A DNA stretch of 64,000 nucleotides from Catenulispora sp. GP43 (GCF_041260665.1 NZ_JBGCCT010000041.1:1-64000), one strand, 5' to 3'; positions 1 through 10,685 are shown, counted from the first letter of the stretch. Made by a program: numbers and translations. Notes: generated from the letters alone by a model not told the origin.

Positions 1-653
1 CCGGCACCCGCCACCACACCCCACCCACCATCCGGCACCACCCAGCCACAGCAACAAGATCAAACTAAGCTACGTGGCATTGCCGCCGGAGGCGCTCTTG
101 ACTGTCGCTCTTGCTTTTGACTGTCGCCGTAAACCCGACCGCCTGCCCACACCCCCGCCGCCCTGACACGACACGAGGGACCCCTGACCTGCGCCACCAA
201 CGGATCCCGTAAACCATGCGCGAAGCCGTAAAAAGCTCCTAAAACCCACCACCCAGCCGCAGACGCCACGCCACCCGCCGCCCACAGACAAGTCACGACC
301 GCCCCGCCCGGAAGGACGCGGCGGCGAACACCAGACGGCGCCGGCTTAAAGGAACCTCAACGCGCGGGTGACGCGGCGCGAGCCCCTGAACAGCACATCG
401 GCCAAGCATTGACGATGAATTGGTGCCTGATGTCCCTTTCACCCCTTTCGCCGCCGCTTGGTGCGTGCGCCCCGTAATCCCCCGGCGGCGTCGTGCGATC
501 ATGCCGAAAACGATCGCACGTTCCGGGATCACAGGTGTATTGCGATGTGGCTCCGCAAGCGCTGAACTGACTGACCAATAGGTACGGCCTGCTTACGCTG
601 TCTACCGTCGTCCACATTGTGGCTGTCTTATCGAAAGATCTGGAGGGGGAGCC
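1..653. other. Non-coding stretch upstream of the nucleoside importer
   Basis: No convincing coding region is seen on either strand. The open frames here show no recognisable domain and look like shadows. The stretch is less GC-biased than its neighbours. It holds an 11-bp direct repeat of TTGACTGTCGC (98-108 and 117-127, 19 bp apart) and an inverted repeat at 492-520. It probably carries the promoter and a long 5' leader of the importer operon, since a strong Shine-Dalgarno is present just before position 654. The start of the window may also contain the tail of an intergenic region belonging to a gene further left. Confidence 0.5.
492..520. promoter_or_regulatory. Perfect 9-bp inverted repeat, possible operator or hairpin
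   Basis: CGTGCGATC (492-500) and GATCGCACG (512-520) are exact reverse complements separated by 11 nt. The element lies 134 bp before the BMP lipoprotein start. It could be a regulator site for nucleoside-responsive control or a hairpin terminator of an upstream transcript. No regulator for it is encoded nearby. Confidence 0.4.
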
Positions 654-1811
654 GTGCGCACCACCAACATGACCAGGATCGCCGCCACCGCGGCCGTGGT
701 GGCCCTGGCCGCCGCGGGCTGCGGCTCGAAGTCGACCGCGAGTTCGAGCTCGTCGGGCTCGACCGGTTCGTCGACCTCCTCGTCGTCCTCGTCCTCGTCC
801 ACCTCGGGCGGCTCCGCCTCGAACGCCAACTTCCAGGCGTGCATGGTGACCGACACCGGCGGGATCGACGACCGCTCGTTCAACGCCTCGGCCTGGAAGG
901 GCATGCAGGACGCGCAGAGCGACGGCAAGGCCAAGGTGAAGTACGTCCAGTCGGCGACCGAGAACGACTACGTCACCAACATCACCAGCCTGGAATCCCA
1001 GAACTGCAACCTGATCGTCACGGTCGGCGGCCTGATGGCCGACGCCACCGACAGCCAGGCGGCGGCCAAGCCCGGGCAGAACTTCGCGATCGTCGACAAC
1101 AGCTCGGCGGACAGCAAGACCAACAAGCCGGTGCCGAACGTGCACGGCATGGAGTTCAACACCGCGCAGGGCGGCTTCCTGGCCGGCTACCTGGCGGCCG
1201 CGACCTCCAAGTCCGGCGTCGTGGCCACCTGGGGCGGCATGAACATCCCGCCGGTGACCATCTACATGGACGGCTTCTGGGAAGGCGTCCAGTACTACAA
1301 CACCGCGAAGAGCAAGAGCGTCAAGGTCCTGGGCTGGGACGAGACCAACCCGAGCAGCGGCACCTTCTCGAACTCCTTCACGGACACCAACAAGGGCAAG
1401 TCCATCACCGACGGCTTCATCAACCAGGGCGCCGACGTCGTCTTCCCGGTCGCCGGCGGCGCCGGGCGCGGTGCGACCGCCTCGGCCAAGGCGAGCAGCG
1501 GCAAGGTCAAGGTGATCTGGGTCGACAGCGACGGCTGCGTCTCGGACAACGAGGACTGCTCGGTGTTCCTGGCCTCGGTGACCAAGGGCATCGAGACCGC
1601 GGTGAAGAAGACCGTCGAGGACGCCGCGGCCGGCAACTTCAAGGGCGGCACCCAGGACGTCCTGGACCTGTCCAACGGCGGCACCGACCTGGTGTACGGC
1701 CAGCAGCTGGGCTCCTCGATCCCCTCTGACCTGCAGACCGAGATCACGAATCTGAAGTCGCAGATCAGCAGCGGGGCCATCAAGATCAAGTCGTCGTCCC
1801 AGCCGAAGTAA
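654..1811 (+). CDS. BMP-family nucleoside-binding lipoprotein
   Basis: Substrate-binding component of an ABC importer of the BMP/PnrA family, whose characterised members bind purine nucleosides at the outer face of the membrane. The 385-residue product starts with basic residues and a hydrophobic segment ending in a lipobox-like AAAGC (Cys23), followed by a long Ser/Gly/Thr linker to about residue 58. The periplasmic-binding fold follows, with the BMP-typical DTGGIDDRSFN near its start. The GTG start is supported by GGAGGGGGA at 642-650. The gene is followed after 27 bp by its ATPase and then two permeases, the usual order of this importer type. Nucleoside specificity is inferred from the family and from the cdd, deoA and add genes downstream. 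Confidence 0.9.
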   Translation: MRTTNMTRIAATAAVVALAAAGCGSKSTASSSSSGSTGSSTSSSSSSSSTSGGSASNANFQACMVTDTGGIDDRSFNASAWKGMQDAQSDGKAKVKYVQSATENDYVTNITSLESQNCNLIVTVGGLMADATDSQAAAKPGQNFAIVDNSSADSKTNKPVPNVHGMEFNTAQGGFLAGYLAAATSKSGVVATWGGMNIPPVTIYMDGFWEGVQYYNTAKSKSVKVLGWDETNPSSGTFSNSFTDTNKGKSITDGFINQGADVVFPVAGGAGRGATASAKASSGKVKVIWVDSDGCVSDNEDCSVFLASVTKGIETAVKKTVEDAAAGNFKGGTQDVLDLSNGGTDLVYGQQLGSSIPSDLQTEITNLKSQISSGAIKIKSSSQPK

Positions 1812-1838
1812 CACCCTTTCGAGAAGCGATCACGACCG

Positions 1839-3516
<1,678 letters not shown>

Positions 3517-3524
<8 letters not shown>

Positions 3525-4755
3525 CCGGCTCAAGCGCATACTCGTCGGGATCAGCTCCGCCAACACCGTCACCGTCACGATCTTGGCGTTCGTGCTGTCG
3601 GTGGTGATCGGCGGCATCCTGATGATCCTGTCCGACCAGCACCTGCTGACCGAGTGGGGCTACGTCTTCAGCAAGAACTGGAGCGACGCGCCGACCGACT
3701 CCTGGGACAAGGTCTCCAACGGCTACATCGCGATGTTCCACGGCGCGATCTACGACCCGCACGCCAAGCAGGCGCTGCGCCCGATCGAGAACACCATCGT
3801 CGAGGCCACGCCGCTGGTCTTCGCCGGACTCGCGGTCGCGCTGCCGTTCCGCGCCGGGCTGTTCAACATCGGCGGCCAGAGCCAGCTGATCATCGGCGCG
3901 GTCTTCGCCACCTGGGTCGGCTTCTCGATCTCGGCGCCGATGCCGCTGCACGTGCTGCTGGTCATCATCGCCGGCATCATCGGCGGCGCGCTGGTGGGCG
4001 GTCTGACCGGGCTGCTCAAGGCCCGGTTCGGCGCGCACGAGGTGATCAGCTCGATCATGCTGAACAACATCGCGCTCGGCGTGCTGGCCTGGCTGATCAA
4101 GACCAAGGCCTTCCACGACCCGAACCGCCAGGACGCGATCAGCAAGCCGGTCAAGAGCACCGCGCTGCTGCCGGCGGTCTCCGGCAGCAGCCCCGAGGTG
4201 AACCTCTCGACGGTGCTGGCGATCCTGGCCGTGCTGCTCATCTGGTGGCTGATGACCCGCTCGACGCTCGGCTTCCGGCTGCGCGCCCTGGGCTCCAACC
4301 CGGACGCCGCGCGCACCGCCGGCATCTCGGTCTCGCGCAACCAGGTCTACGCGATGCTGCTGGCCGGCGGCCTGATGGGGCTGGTGGCCGTGACCCAGAT
4401 CAGCGGCACGCTGTCGGCCTCGCACGCCATGACCGCCACCCTGGACAACGGCTTCGGCTTCACCGGCATCACGGTGGCGCTGCTGGGCCGCGGTAAGCCG
4501 GTCGGAGTGGCGCTGGCCGCCCTGCTGTTCGGCGCGCTGGACGCCGGCGGCGTGGTCATGGAGGCCGCGACCACGCCGACCGTGCCGCACGACGTGGTCA
4601 CCGTGGTGCAGGCGGTCATCGTGGTCTTCGTCGCCGCGCCGAAGCTGGTGCAGGAGATCTTCCGGCTGCGGGACGTGCGGCGCGACGGCGCCGCGACCGC
4701 GCCGCCGTCGGTCGCCCCGGCCTCGGCCGTGGACTCCGCGGCGGAGGCGGTGTGA
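3517..4755 (+). CDS. Nucleoside ABC importer, permease 1
   Basis: Inner-membrane permease of the branched-chain/ribose permease superfamily (BPD_transp_2), forming a heterodimer with the next permease. I place the start at the ATG at 3517 (412 aa, MSNRLKRIL), which overlaps the ATPase stop. A longer frame from 3451 would run through the ATPase tail. Visible marks are a first hydrophobic segment right after the basic N terminus, a larger external loop at about 40-85, and then many membrane segments with the family-typical GLFNIGGQSQLIIGA and FGAHEVISSIMLNNIA. The C-terminal tail is Ala/Pro-rich. The next in-frame element is a 21-codon ORF that begins within the stop codon. Confidence 0.92.
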
Positions 4756-4820
4756 TGCGCGCCCTGCCGACGTACGTTCCCGAACCGGCCCAGGCGGCCT
4801 CGAAGGCGGAGGACAACTGA
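4755..4820 (+). CDS. 21-codon ORF bridging the two permease genes
   Basis: The sequence TGATG makes the permease-1 stop (4753-4755) overlap an ATG at 4755. This opens a 21-residue frame (MRALPTYVPEP...EDN) that stops at 4818-4820, one base before the ATG of permease 2 at 4822. The frame contains the GGAGGA Shine-Dalgarno of permease 2 near its end. It resembles no domain. It may serve to carry ribosomes from one permease to the next (translational coupling), or be chance. It is not in frame with permease 2. Confidence 0.35.
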   Translation: MRALPTYVPEPAQAASKAEDN

Positions 4821-4821
4821 C

Positions 4822-6126
4822 ATGGCCGTAGCGACGATCGCCCCGGCGCCGGCCGTGATAGCCGGCGGCACCGAGGCGGACACCCGGCGGTACACCGCCG
4901 GTGCCACGCAGATCATCATGGGCCTGGTGGCCCTGTTCGGCTTCGGCCTGGGCACCCGCACCGCGCACGGCGCCAGCACCACCTTCGGGATGACGCTGGT
5001 CTCCAAGCAGGGCACGCACGTCCCGGACTGGATCTTCCCCGCGCGTCCGGCGATCGTCGGGCTGGCGGTGGTCGTCATCGCGCTCGGCGCCGCCCGCATG
5101 GCGGTGCAGCTGCCCCGGCGCTGGCGGCTGATCGCGACCTCGGTGGTCCTGTTCTGCTTCACCTTCGCCTTCATGGCCTGGAGCGCCGCGGACCCCAAGG
5201 GCGGCGAGCGGCTGGTGCTGCCCTCGGTCCTGGACTCGATGGTGATCGCGGCGGTGCCGCTGGTGCTCGGCGCCCTCGGCGGGGTCGTCGGCGAGCGCTC
5301 CGGCGTGGTCAACGTGGCGATCGAGGGGCAGCTGCTGTTCGGCGGGTTCATGACCGCGCTGGTCGGCACGGCCACCGGCAGCCTGTGGATCGGCGTGATC
5401 GCCGGCGTCCTGGCCGGCGCGCTGATGGGCCTGCTGCTCGCGGTGCTGGCCATCCGCTACCTGATCGAGCAGGTCGTGCTCGGCGTGGTGCTGAACCTGC
5501 TGGCTCTGGGCGTCACCGGCTTCCTGTTCAAGTCGCTGATGCAGACCAACCAGAACTCGTACAACAACCTGACGCCGTTCAGCACGGTCCGGATCCCGGG
5601 TCTGGCCTCGCTGTGGGTGATCGGCCCGGTGGTGTTCGACCAGCCGCTCATCGTCTACATCACGGTGTTCCTGGTCGTGGCGGTGCACGTGGGCCTGTTC
5701 CACACGCGCTGGGGCCTGCGGACCCGGGCGGTCGGCGAGCACCCGGCCGCCGCCGACACGGTGGGCGTCAAGGTGCTGCGGCTGCGGTACCGCAACGTGA
5801 TGATCGGCGGCGCCTTCGCGGGTCTGGGCGGCGCGTGGCTGGTCGGCAACGTCGGCAACTTCACGGAGAACATGACCAACGGCAAGGGCTTCATCGCCCT
5901 GGCCGCGGTGATCTTCGGCCGCTGGTCGCCGTTCGGCGCGCTGGCCGCGGCGGCGCTGTTCGGCTTCACCGACGCGCTGGCCAGCCAGACCTCGGCGCTG
6001 CAGCTGCCGATCCCCTCGGACCTGCTGAGCACGCTGCCCTACGTGGCGACGCTGTTCGCGGTGGCCGGCCTGATCGGCCGGGTGCGGGCGCCCGCCGCCG
6101 ACGGCAAGCCGTATGTCAAGGGCTAG
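4822..6126 (+). CDS. Nucleoside ABC importer, permease 2
   Basis: Second BPD_transp_2-type membrane permease (434 aa), expected to pair with permease 1 and the double ATPase. After an N-terminal region with two or three membrane segments and a loop (up to about residue 130) come the family marks GERSGVVNVAIEGQLLFGG and YLIEQVVLGVVLNLLALG, then the cytoplasmic coupling region with TRAVGEHPAAADTVGVKV. The ATG at 4822 is preceded by GGAGGA at suitable distance. It is the last transport gene. The deaminase gene cdd follows after 20 bp but seems to have its own promoter. Confidence 0.92.
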   Translation: MAVATIAPAPAVIAGGTEADTRRYTAGATQIIMGLVALFGFGLGTRTAHGASTTFGMTLVSKQGTHVPDWIFPARPAIVGLAVVVIALGAARMAVQLPRRWRLIATSVVLFCFTFAFMAWSAADPKGGERLVLPSVLDSMVIAAVPLVLGALGGVVGERSGVVNVAIEGQLLFGGFMTALVGTATGSLWIGVIAGVLAGALMGLLLAVLAIRYLIEQVVLGVVLNLLALGVTGFLFKSLMQTNQNSYNNLTPFSTVRIPGLASLWVIGPVVFDQPLIVYITVFLVVAVHVGLFHTRWGLRTRAVGEHPAAADTVGVKVLRLRYRNVMIGGAFAGLGGAWLVGNVGNFTENMTNGKGFIALAAVIFGRWSPFGALAAAALFGFTDALASQTSALQLPIPSDLLSTLPYVATLFAVAGLIGRVRAPAADGKPYVKG

Positions 6127-6134
6127 ACGAGAGC

Positions 6135-6140
6135 TAACCT
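6135..6140 (+). promoter_or_regulatory. Predicted -10 box (TAACCT), leaderless cdd transcript
   Basis: TAACCT ends 6 nt before the cdd ATG at 6147 and no Shine-Dalgarno is visible. Transcription would start at or next to the A of the start codon. It would let cdd and deoA be made without the transporter genes. Confidence 0.5.
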
Positions 6141-6146
6141 GATCCG

Positions 6147-6551
6147 ATGAAGACCGAGATCGACTGGGCCGCCCTGCGCACCGCCGCGCGAGAGGCGATG
6201 GCGCACGCGTACGTGCCGTACTCGCAGTTCCCGGTGGGCGCGGCGGCCCTGGTCGACGACGGCCGGATCGTCAGCGGCTGCAACGTGGAGAACGCCTCGT
6301 ACGGCCTGACGCTGTGCGCGGAGTGCGGGCTGGTGTCCGCGCTGCATGCCTCCGGCGGCGGCCGGCTGGTCGCCTTCGCGTGCGTCGACGGCGCCGGCGC
6401 GGTCCTGATGCCCTGCGGGCGCTGCCGCCAGCTGCTCTTCGAGTTCGGCGGGAACGAGCTGCTGGTGGATCTGGGCCCTGACACCTCTCCGACGACGATG
6501 TCGGAACTCCTGCCGCGGGCCTTCGGCCCCGACAACCTCAGCAACAGCTAG
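6147..6551 (+). CDS. cdd: Cytidine deaminase
   Basis: Zinc-dependent deamination of cytidine and deoxycytidine to uridine and deoxyuridine, in the cytoplasm. The 134-residue protein has the length of the small tetrameric form. Zinc ligands and catalytic Glu are visible as Cys57-Ala-Glu59 (three-Cys type, as in Bacillus) and PCGRC downstream. Substrate-binding GCNVENASYG is present. The gene lies between the nucleoside importer and thymidine phosphorylase, so its product uridine/deoxyuridine feeds directly into phosphorolysis. The stop is 10 bp before the deoA start. Confidence 0.95.
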   Translation: MKTEIDWAALRTAAREAMAHAYVPYSQFPVGAAALVDDGRIVSGCNVENASYGLTLCAECGLVSALHASGGGRLVAFACVDGAGAVLMPCGRCRQLLFEFGGNELLVDLGPDTSPTTMSELLPRAFGPDNLSNS

Positions 6552-6561
6552 GGAACAGCAC

Positions 6562-7851
6562 ATGGACGCCATCACCGTCATCCGCGCCAAGCGCGACCGC
6601 GCGGAGCTCACCGACGAGCAGATCGACTGGATCATCGCCGCCTACACCGACGGCCGCGTGGCCGACGAGCAGATGTCCGCGCTGGCGATGGCGATCCTGC
6701 TGAACGGCATGAACCGGCGCGAGATCGCCCGCTGGACGCAGGCGATGATCTCCTCCGGCGAGCGCATGGACTTCTCCGCGCTCACCCGCCCGACCGTGGA
6801 CAAGCACTCCACCGGCGGCGTCGGCGACAAGATCACGCTGCCGCTGGCCCCGCTGGTGGCGGCCTGCGGCGCGGCCGTCCCGCAGCTGTCCGGCCGGGGC
6901 CTGGGCCACACCGGCGGCACCCTGGACAAGCTGGAGTCGATCCCCGGCTGGCGCGCCCGGTTGTCGAACGAGGAGATGCTGGCGGTGCTGGCCGAGGCCG
7001 GCGCCGTGGTCTGCGCGGCCGGCGACGGCCTGGCCCCGGCCGACCGCAAGCTGTACGCGCTGCGCGACGTCACCGGCACCGTCGAGGCGATCCCGCTGAT
7101 CGCCTCCTCGATCATGTCCAAGAAGATCGCCGAGGGCACCAGCGCCCTGGTGCTGGACGTGAAGTGCGGAAGCGGCGCGTTCATGAAGGACTTCGCCAAC
7201 GCCCGCGAACTGGCCGAGACCATGGTCGCCCTGGGCACCGACCACGGCGTGGCCACCACCGCCCTGATCACCGCGATGGACAACCCCCTGGGCCGCACCG
7301 CGGGCAACGCGCTGGAAGTGCGCGAGTCGGTGGAGGTCCTTTCCGGCGGCGGCCCCGATGACATCAAGGAGCTAACCCTCGCCCTGGCCCGCGAAATGCT
7401 GGCCGCGGCGGGCCTGGACGCCGTAGACCCAGCGGACAAGCTGAAGGACGGCTCGGCCCTGGACGCCTGGAAGCGCATGATCACCGCCCAGGGCGGCGAC
7501 CCCGACGCGACCCTCCCGACGGCGAAGGAGACCCACGTGGTCACCGCCGACCGGGACGGACTGCTGGTCGGCATGGACTCCTTCAAGGTCGGCGTGGCCG
7601 CCTGGCGCCTCGGCGCGGGCCGCGCCCGCAAGGAGGACGCGGTCCAGGCCGGCGCCGGCGTGGAGTGGCATGTGGTCCCCGGCGACGCCGTGACGGCCGG
7701 CCAGCCGCTGTTCACGCTGCACACCGACACCCCCGAGGCATTCGACTCGGCGCTGGAAAGCCTGGCGGGCGCTTGCGAATTCGCGGCCGCCGGGACCGAG
7801 TTCACTCGGTCGCCGCTTGTTTTGGACCGAGTCGCCGCTTCGAACCGGTAA
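6562..7851 (+). CDS. deoA: Thymidine/pyrimidine-nucleoside phosphorylase
   Basis: Phosphorolysis of thymidine or deoxyuridine to the base and 2-deoxyribose-1-phosphate. At 429 aa it matches the family. The signature region DKHSTGGVGDKITLPLAPL and SGRGLGHTGGTLDKLESIPG is intact, as are SSIMSKKIAEG and DVKCGSGAFMK. It follows cdd by 10 bp with a GGGA ribosome site and is probably cotranscribed with it. Its product is a substrate for the mutase and DeoC route encoded at 17.9 and 24.0 kb. The stop codon TAA is itself part of the predicted -10 box of add. Whether uridine is also accepted cannot be read from sequence. Confidence 0.95.
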   Translation: MDAITVIRAKRDRAELTDEQIDWIIAAYTDGRVADEQMSALAMAILLNGMNRREIARWTQAMISSGERMDFSALTRPTVDKHSTGGVGDKITLPLAPLVAACGAAVPQLSGRGLGHTGGTLDKLESIPGWRARLSNEEMLAVLAEAGAVVCAAGDGLAPADRKLYALRDVTGTVEAIPLIASSIMSKKIAEGTSALVLDVKCGSGAFMKDFANARELAETMVALGTDHGVATTALITAMDNPLGRTAGNALEVRESVEVLSGGGPDDIKELTLALAREMLAAAGLDAVDPADKLKDGSALDAWKRMITAQGGDPDATLPTAKETHVVTADRDGLLVGMDSFKVGVAAWRLGAGRARKEDAVQAGAGVEWHVVPGDAVTAGQPLFTLHTDTPEAFDSALESLAGACEFAAAGTEFTRSPLVLDRVAASNR

Positions 7852-7854
7852 TGT
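7849..7854 (+). promoter_or_regulatory. Predicted -10 box (TAATGT) overlapping the deoA stop, leaderless add
   Basis: TAATGT includes the deoA stop TAA (7849-7851) and ends 6 nt before the add ATG at 7861. No Shine-Dalgarno is present in between, so add is probably transcribed from its own start codon in addition to any read-through. Confidence 0.5.
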
Positions 7855-7860
7855 CTGTCC

Positions 7861-8964
7861 ATGGATGAAGAGCTGATTCGCAGGGCTCCGAAGGCCCTGC
7901 TGCACGACCACCTCGACGGTGGTCTGCGCCCCCAGACGGTCATCGAACTGGCCGACCAGTACGGCTACACCAACCTCCCCGAGTACGACGGCACCGCCGA
8001 CGGCCTCGGCCGGTGGTTCGCCGAGGCCGCGGACTCCGGGTCGCTGCCGCGCTATCTGGAGACCTTCGAGCACACGGTCGGCGTGATGCAGCACGCCGAC
8101 GCGCTGTTCCGGGTGGCCGCCGAGTGCGCCGAGGACCTGGCCGCCGACGGGGTGGTCTACGCCGAGTCGCGGTACGCGCCCGAGCAGCATCTGGAAGCCG
8201 GGCTGAGCCTGGACGAGGTCGTGGAGGCGGTGGACGCGGGCTTCCGCGAGGGGGAGCGGCGGGCCGCCGCCGCGGGGCACCGGATCCGGGTCGGGACGCT
8301 GCTGACCGCGATGCGGCACGCCGCGCGCTCCTCGGAGATCGCCGAACTCGCGGTGCGGCACCGGGACCGGGGCGTGTCAGGGTTCGACATCGCCGGGGCC
8401 GAGGCCGGCTATCCGCCCACCCGGCACCTGGACGCCTTCGAGTACCTGCGCCGGGAGAACTTCCACTTCACGATCCACGCCGGGGAGGCCTTCGGGCTGC
8501 CCTCGATCTGGGAGGCGCTGCAGTGGTGCGGCGCGGACCGGCTGGGCCACGGCAACGCCATCATGGACGACATCCTGGTGGACGCCGACGGCAAGGCGAC
8601 GCTGGGCCGGCTGGCCGCGTACGTGCGGGACAAGCGCATCCCGATGGAGATGTGCCCCACCTCGAACCTGCAGACCGGGGCGGCGCGCTCCTACGAGTCC
8701 CACCCGATCGGGTTGTTGCGGGAACTGCACTTTCGGGTGACGGTGAACACCGACAACCGGCTGATGAGTTCGACCTCGATGACGCGTGAGTTCACCGAAC
8801 TGCACAAGGCCCACGGGTACACGCTCGAGGACATGCAGTGGTTTACGATAAACGCTTTGAAGTCCGCGTTCCTGCCCTTTGACCAGCGGCTGGAGCTGAT
8901 CAACGAGCACGTGAAGCCAGCCTATGAGCAGCTTCGCGCCGAGGCGTCGCCGCCCTCTGCTTAA
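7861..8964 (+). CDS. add: Adenosine deaminase
   Basis: Hydrolytic deamination of adenosine and deoxyadenosine to inosine and deoxyinosine. The 367-residue TIM-barrel metallohydrolase has the zinc ligands His15 and His17 (HDHLDG), [21 protein letters not shown] and an Asp in VNTDNR. The last motif is TDN where enterobacterial enzymes have TDD, as I remember for other actinobacterial adenosine deaminases. It lies 9 bp after deoA and gives substrate to the purine nucleoside phosphorylase at 25.7 kb. The C terminus is normal. Confidence 0.94.
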   Translation: MDEELIRRAPKALLHDHLDGGLRPQTVIELADQYGYTNLPEYDGTADGLGRWFAEAADSGSLPRYLETFEHTVGVMQHADALFRVAAECAEDLAADGVVYAESRYAPEQHLEAGLSLDEVVEAVDAGFREGERRAAAAGHRIRVGTLLTAMRHAARSSEIAELAVRHRDRGVSGFDIAGAEAGYPPTRHLDAFEYLRRENFHFTIHAGEAFGLPSIWEALQWCGADRLGHGNAIMDDILVDADGKATLGRLAAYVRDKRIPMEMCPTSNLQTGAARSYESHPIGLLRELHFRVTVNTDNRLMSSTSMTREFTELHKAHGYTLEDMQWFTINALKSAFLPFDQRLELINEHVKPAYEQLRAEASPPSA

Positions 8965-8979
8965 GGGATTCGGCAGGGA

Positions 8980-8994
8980 GTGGAAGGGTTCCAC
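8980..8994 (+). terminator. Weak hairpin after add
   Basis: GTGGAA and TTCCAC pair around a GGG loop, 15 nt after the add stop. The stem is only 6 bp and lacks a T run, so it is a weak candidate. Confidence 0.3.
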
Positions 8995-9135
8995 GGCGTT
9001 CTGTTAGGAAGCCGGGGAACTCACCTCTTCGGCGGAGGACGTGTTGGGGTCCGCCCTCGGAAGTCGGTACCTTGCGTATTCGCCGCATCGCACACCGCGA
9101 TCGCGGTCCCCTATGCAATCCGCGAGGTATCACCG

Positions 9136-9777
9136 ATGTCGAAGGTCACTCCCAGCGCGCTCCGCGGTCTGAGCGTCGCCGCCGGCACCGTCGGTCTGGC
9201 CGCCGTCGGGGCGGCGGCCATGGCCGGCCAGGCCGACGCGGCCGTCGCAGGCCCGGCGGGCCTGGCCGGCGGCGGTCTACCGGTGTCGTCCAACGCCGTC
9301 CCCGCGGTCTTCGGCGCGGTCGCCCACAACAATGGGACGATCGCCGGCATCCCCCTGTCGCACTTCCCGGTGGTCAGCCAGCTGCCGGGGATGATGAGCG
9401 ACGCCTCGCCGACCTCCGACTCGCTGCCGGGGCTGGGCTACGCGGACCTCGGCGAGGTGCCGCTGACCCGCAGCCGTCCGGTGCCGGGCGAGCAGGTCGC
9501 GCAGGGTGAGCGCACCACGCACATCGCGCGGCACGCCGCCCCCGCGCCGTCCTTCCCGCCGGCCGCGGCCCCGGTGCCGCAGGCGCCCGCCCCGATGGCG
9601 GCCCCGGCGGCCCCGGCGGCGCAGGCCCCGGCCGCCGCGGCCCCGAAGGCGCAGACCGGCCCGCTCGACAACGTGACCAACGCCTTGCACGGCCTGCCGG
9701 TCCTCGGCGGCCTCACCGGCGGCCTGCCGCTGGGCGGTCTGCCGGGCCTGGGCGGTCTGACGAACCTGGGCGGCTGA
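9136..9777 (+). CDS. Small secreted Ala/Pro/Gly-rich protein
   Basis: Not assigned to a known family. The ATG at 9136 (213 aa) is chosen over the longer frame from 8980 because it gives a classical signal peptide (MSKVTPSALRGL, hydrophobic core, AxA-like QADA near residue 35) and has GCGAGG upstream. The mature part has a short ordered-looking stretch, a low-complexity Pro/Ala block of about 45 residues and a Gly/Leu-rich end with repeats of GLPLGGLPGLGGL. It is probably exported to the cell surface. It stands alone between add and a strong hairpin. A distant similarity in layout exists with the secreted protein at 14972-15301. Confidence 0.65.
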   Translation: MSKVTPSALRGLSVAAGTVGLAAVGAAAMAGQADAAVAGPAGLAGGGLPVSSNAVPAVFGAVAHNNGTIAGIPLSHFPVVSQLPGMMSDASPTSDSLPGLGYADLGEVPLTRSRPVPGEQVAQGERTTHIARHAAPAPSFPPAAAPVPQAPAPMAAPAAPAAQAPAAAAPKAQTGPLDNVTNALHGLPVLGGLTGGLPLGGLPGLGGLTNLGG

Positions 9778-9782
9778 GACCG

Positions 9783-9802
9783 GCGCCACGGCTCCGTGGC
9801 GC
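9783..9802 (+). terminator. Hairpin terminator of the secreted-protein gene
   Basis: GCGCCACGG (9783-9791) pairs perfectly with CCGTGGCGC (9794-9802), starting 5 nt after the stop codon. No T run follows, which is common in actinobacteria. Confidence 0.65.
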
Positions 9803-9995
9803 TCGGAATCCCCTGCCCCACCAGGGCTTCTCAAGCCCGCACCACCGGAAGCGGCACAAGCCGCCCGGCACCAAGCTCTCCCACCACGAACCCTGGCCGG
9901 CGACAGTGAAGACCGTCGGCCCGGATGCCACCCGTGCGATCAGGGCACGGACCCAACCCGGCGCGAAGCCGGTTCACATAGCTGATCTTTCCGGC

Positions 9996-10031
9996 GGCCG
10001 CGCCGATCCCCGCACCGGGGGTCGCGCGGCC
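9996..10031 (-). terminator. Imperfect GC-rich hairpin beyond the afsQ operon
   Basis: GGCCGCG near 9996 and CGCGGCC near 10025-10031 form the outer part of an imperfect stem with CCCC/GGGG in its inner part. It lies about 45 nt past the stop of the lipoprotein gene on the minus strand and may end that operon. The rest of 9803-10076 holds nothing I recognise. Confidence 0.45.
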
Positions 10032-10076
10032 GTCGCGCTGTGTCAGGTGCGGGGAGGTATCAGTTACCGGGCTGTA

Positions 10077-10685
10077 TCAATTTCCCGTCAGCGCCTTGGT
10101 CGTCTCCGGAGCGGAGGGCTTGACGGCCGCGACGCCGGCCTCCCCGCCGGCGTCGAGGACGACCCCCTCCGGGCAGTCCTGCCAGCCCGTGTCCTCCCCG
10201 GTGTCCGTGAAGATGAGCCGGGTGCTCGGGTTGCGGTTGTCGCGATGCTGGATCCACCACTGGTCGAAGGTGCAGTACAGCTGCTGTTGGGCGAGCGTGC
10301 CGAGCCTGGTCGGGCTGGACACGTAGAACTCGTGCGCCTGGCCGCCCGGCTTGATGGTGACACCCGGCGGCACATAGGTCGTGTACTGCTGTACCTGCTC
10401 GTCGGCGGACAGCTGGGCGAGCTGGTTCGGCAGGTCGGTCAGGCTCGGAGCGGTGGCGACCGGCCGGTTGATCATCGTGCCCGGTCCCTTGTTGATGCTC
10501 GAGATCAGGAACACCGAGACGGTGTACGGGTACTGCGACGGGGACACCGACTGCGGGCTGCTCGACGGGGACTCGCCGAAGGGCTCGTTCTGCGCGAAGT
10601 TCACCCCTGTGGGCTGCACGCCGCACCCGGTGGCGACCAGCGCGACGACGGCGGCGATCCCCGCGACGGCCTTGCCCCGGCTCAT
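10077..10685 (-). CDS. AfsQ-operon lipoprotein
   Basis: Membrane-anchored lipoprotein of unknown activity, 202 aa, with a signal segment ending in ATGC (Cys21). The mature part contains YPYTVSVFLIS, a long middle region with SADEQVQQYTTYVPPG, and CTFDQWWIQ. It starts in an ATGA overlap with the afsQ2 stop, so it is made together with the kinase. In Streptomyces coelicolor the afsQ2 gene is followed by a lipoprotein gene (SCO4905), so position and type agree. By analogy with lipoproteins of other envelope-stress kinases it may modulate AfsQ2, but the sequence does not show this. Confidence 0.8.
   Translation of the reverse strand: MSRGKAVAGIAAVVALVATGCGVQPTGVNFAQNEPFGESPSSSPQSVSPSQYPYTVSVFLISSINKGPGTMINRPVATAPSLTDLPNQLAQLSADEQVQQYTTYVPPGVTIKPGGQAHEFYVSSPTRLGTLAQQQLYCTFDQWWIQHRDNRNPSTRLIFTDTGEDTGWQDCPEGVVLDAGGEAGVAAVKPSAPETTKALTGN

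Noticed and set aside
357-1814. Long minus-strand open frame opposite the BMP lipoprotein
   Set aside because: It mirrors the codon pattern of the plus-strand gene, is Arg/Gly/Val-rich and has no domain. The same holds for other long antisense frames, for example 3226-5742 and 51451-53358.
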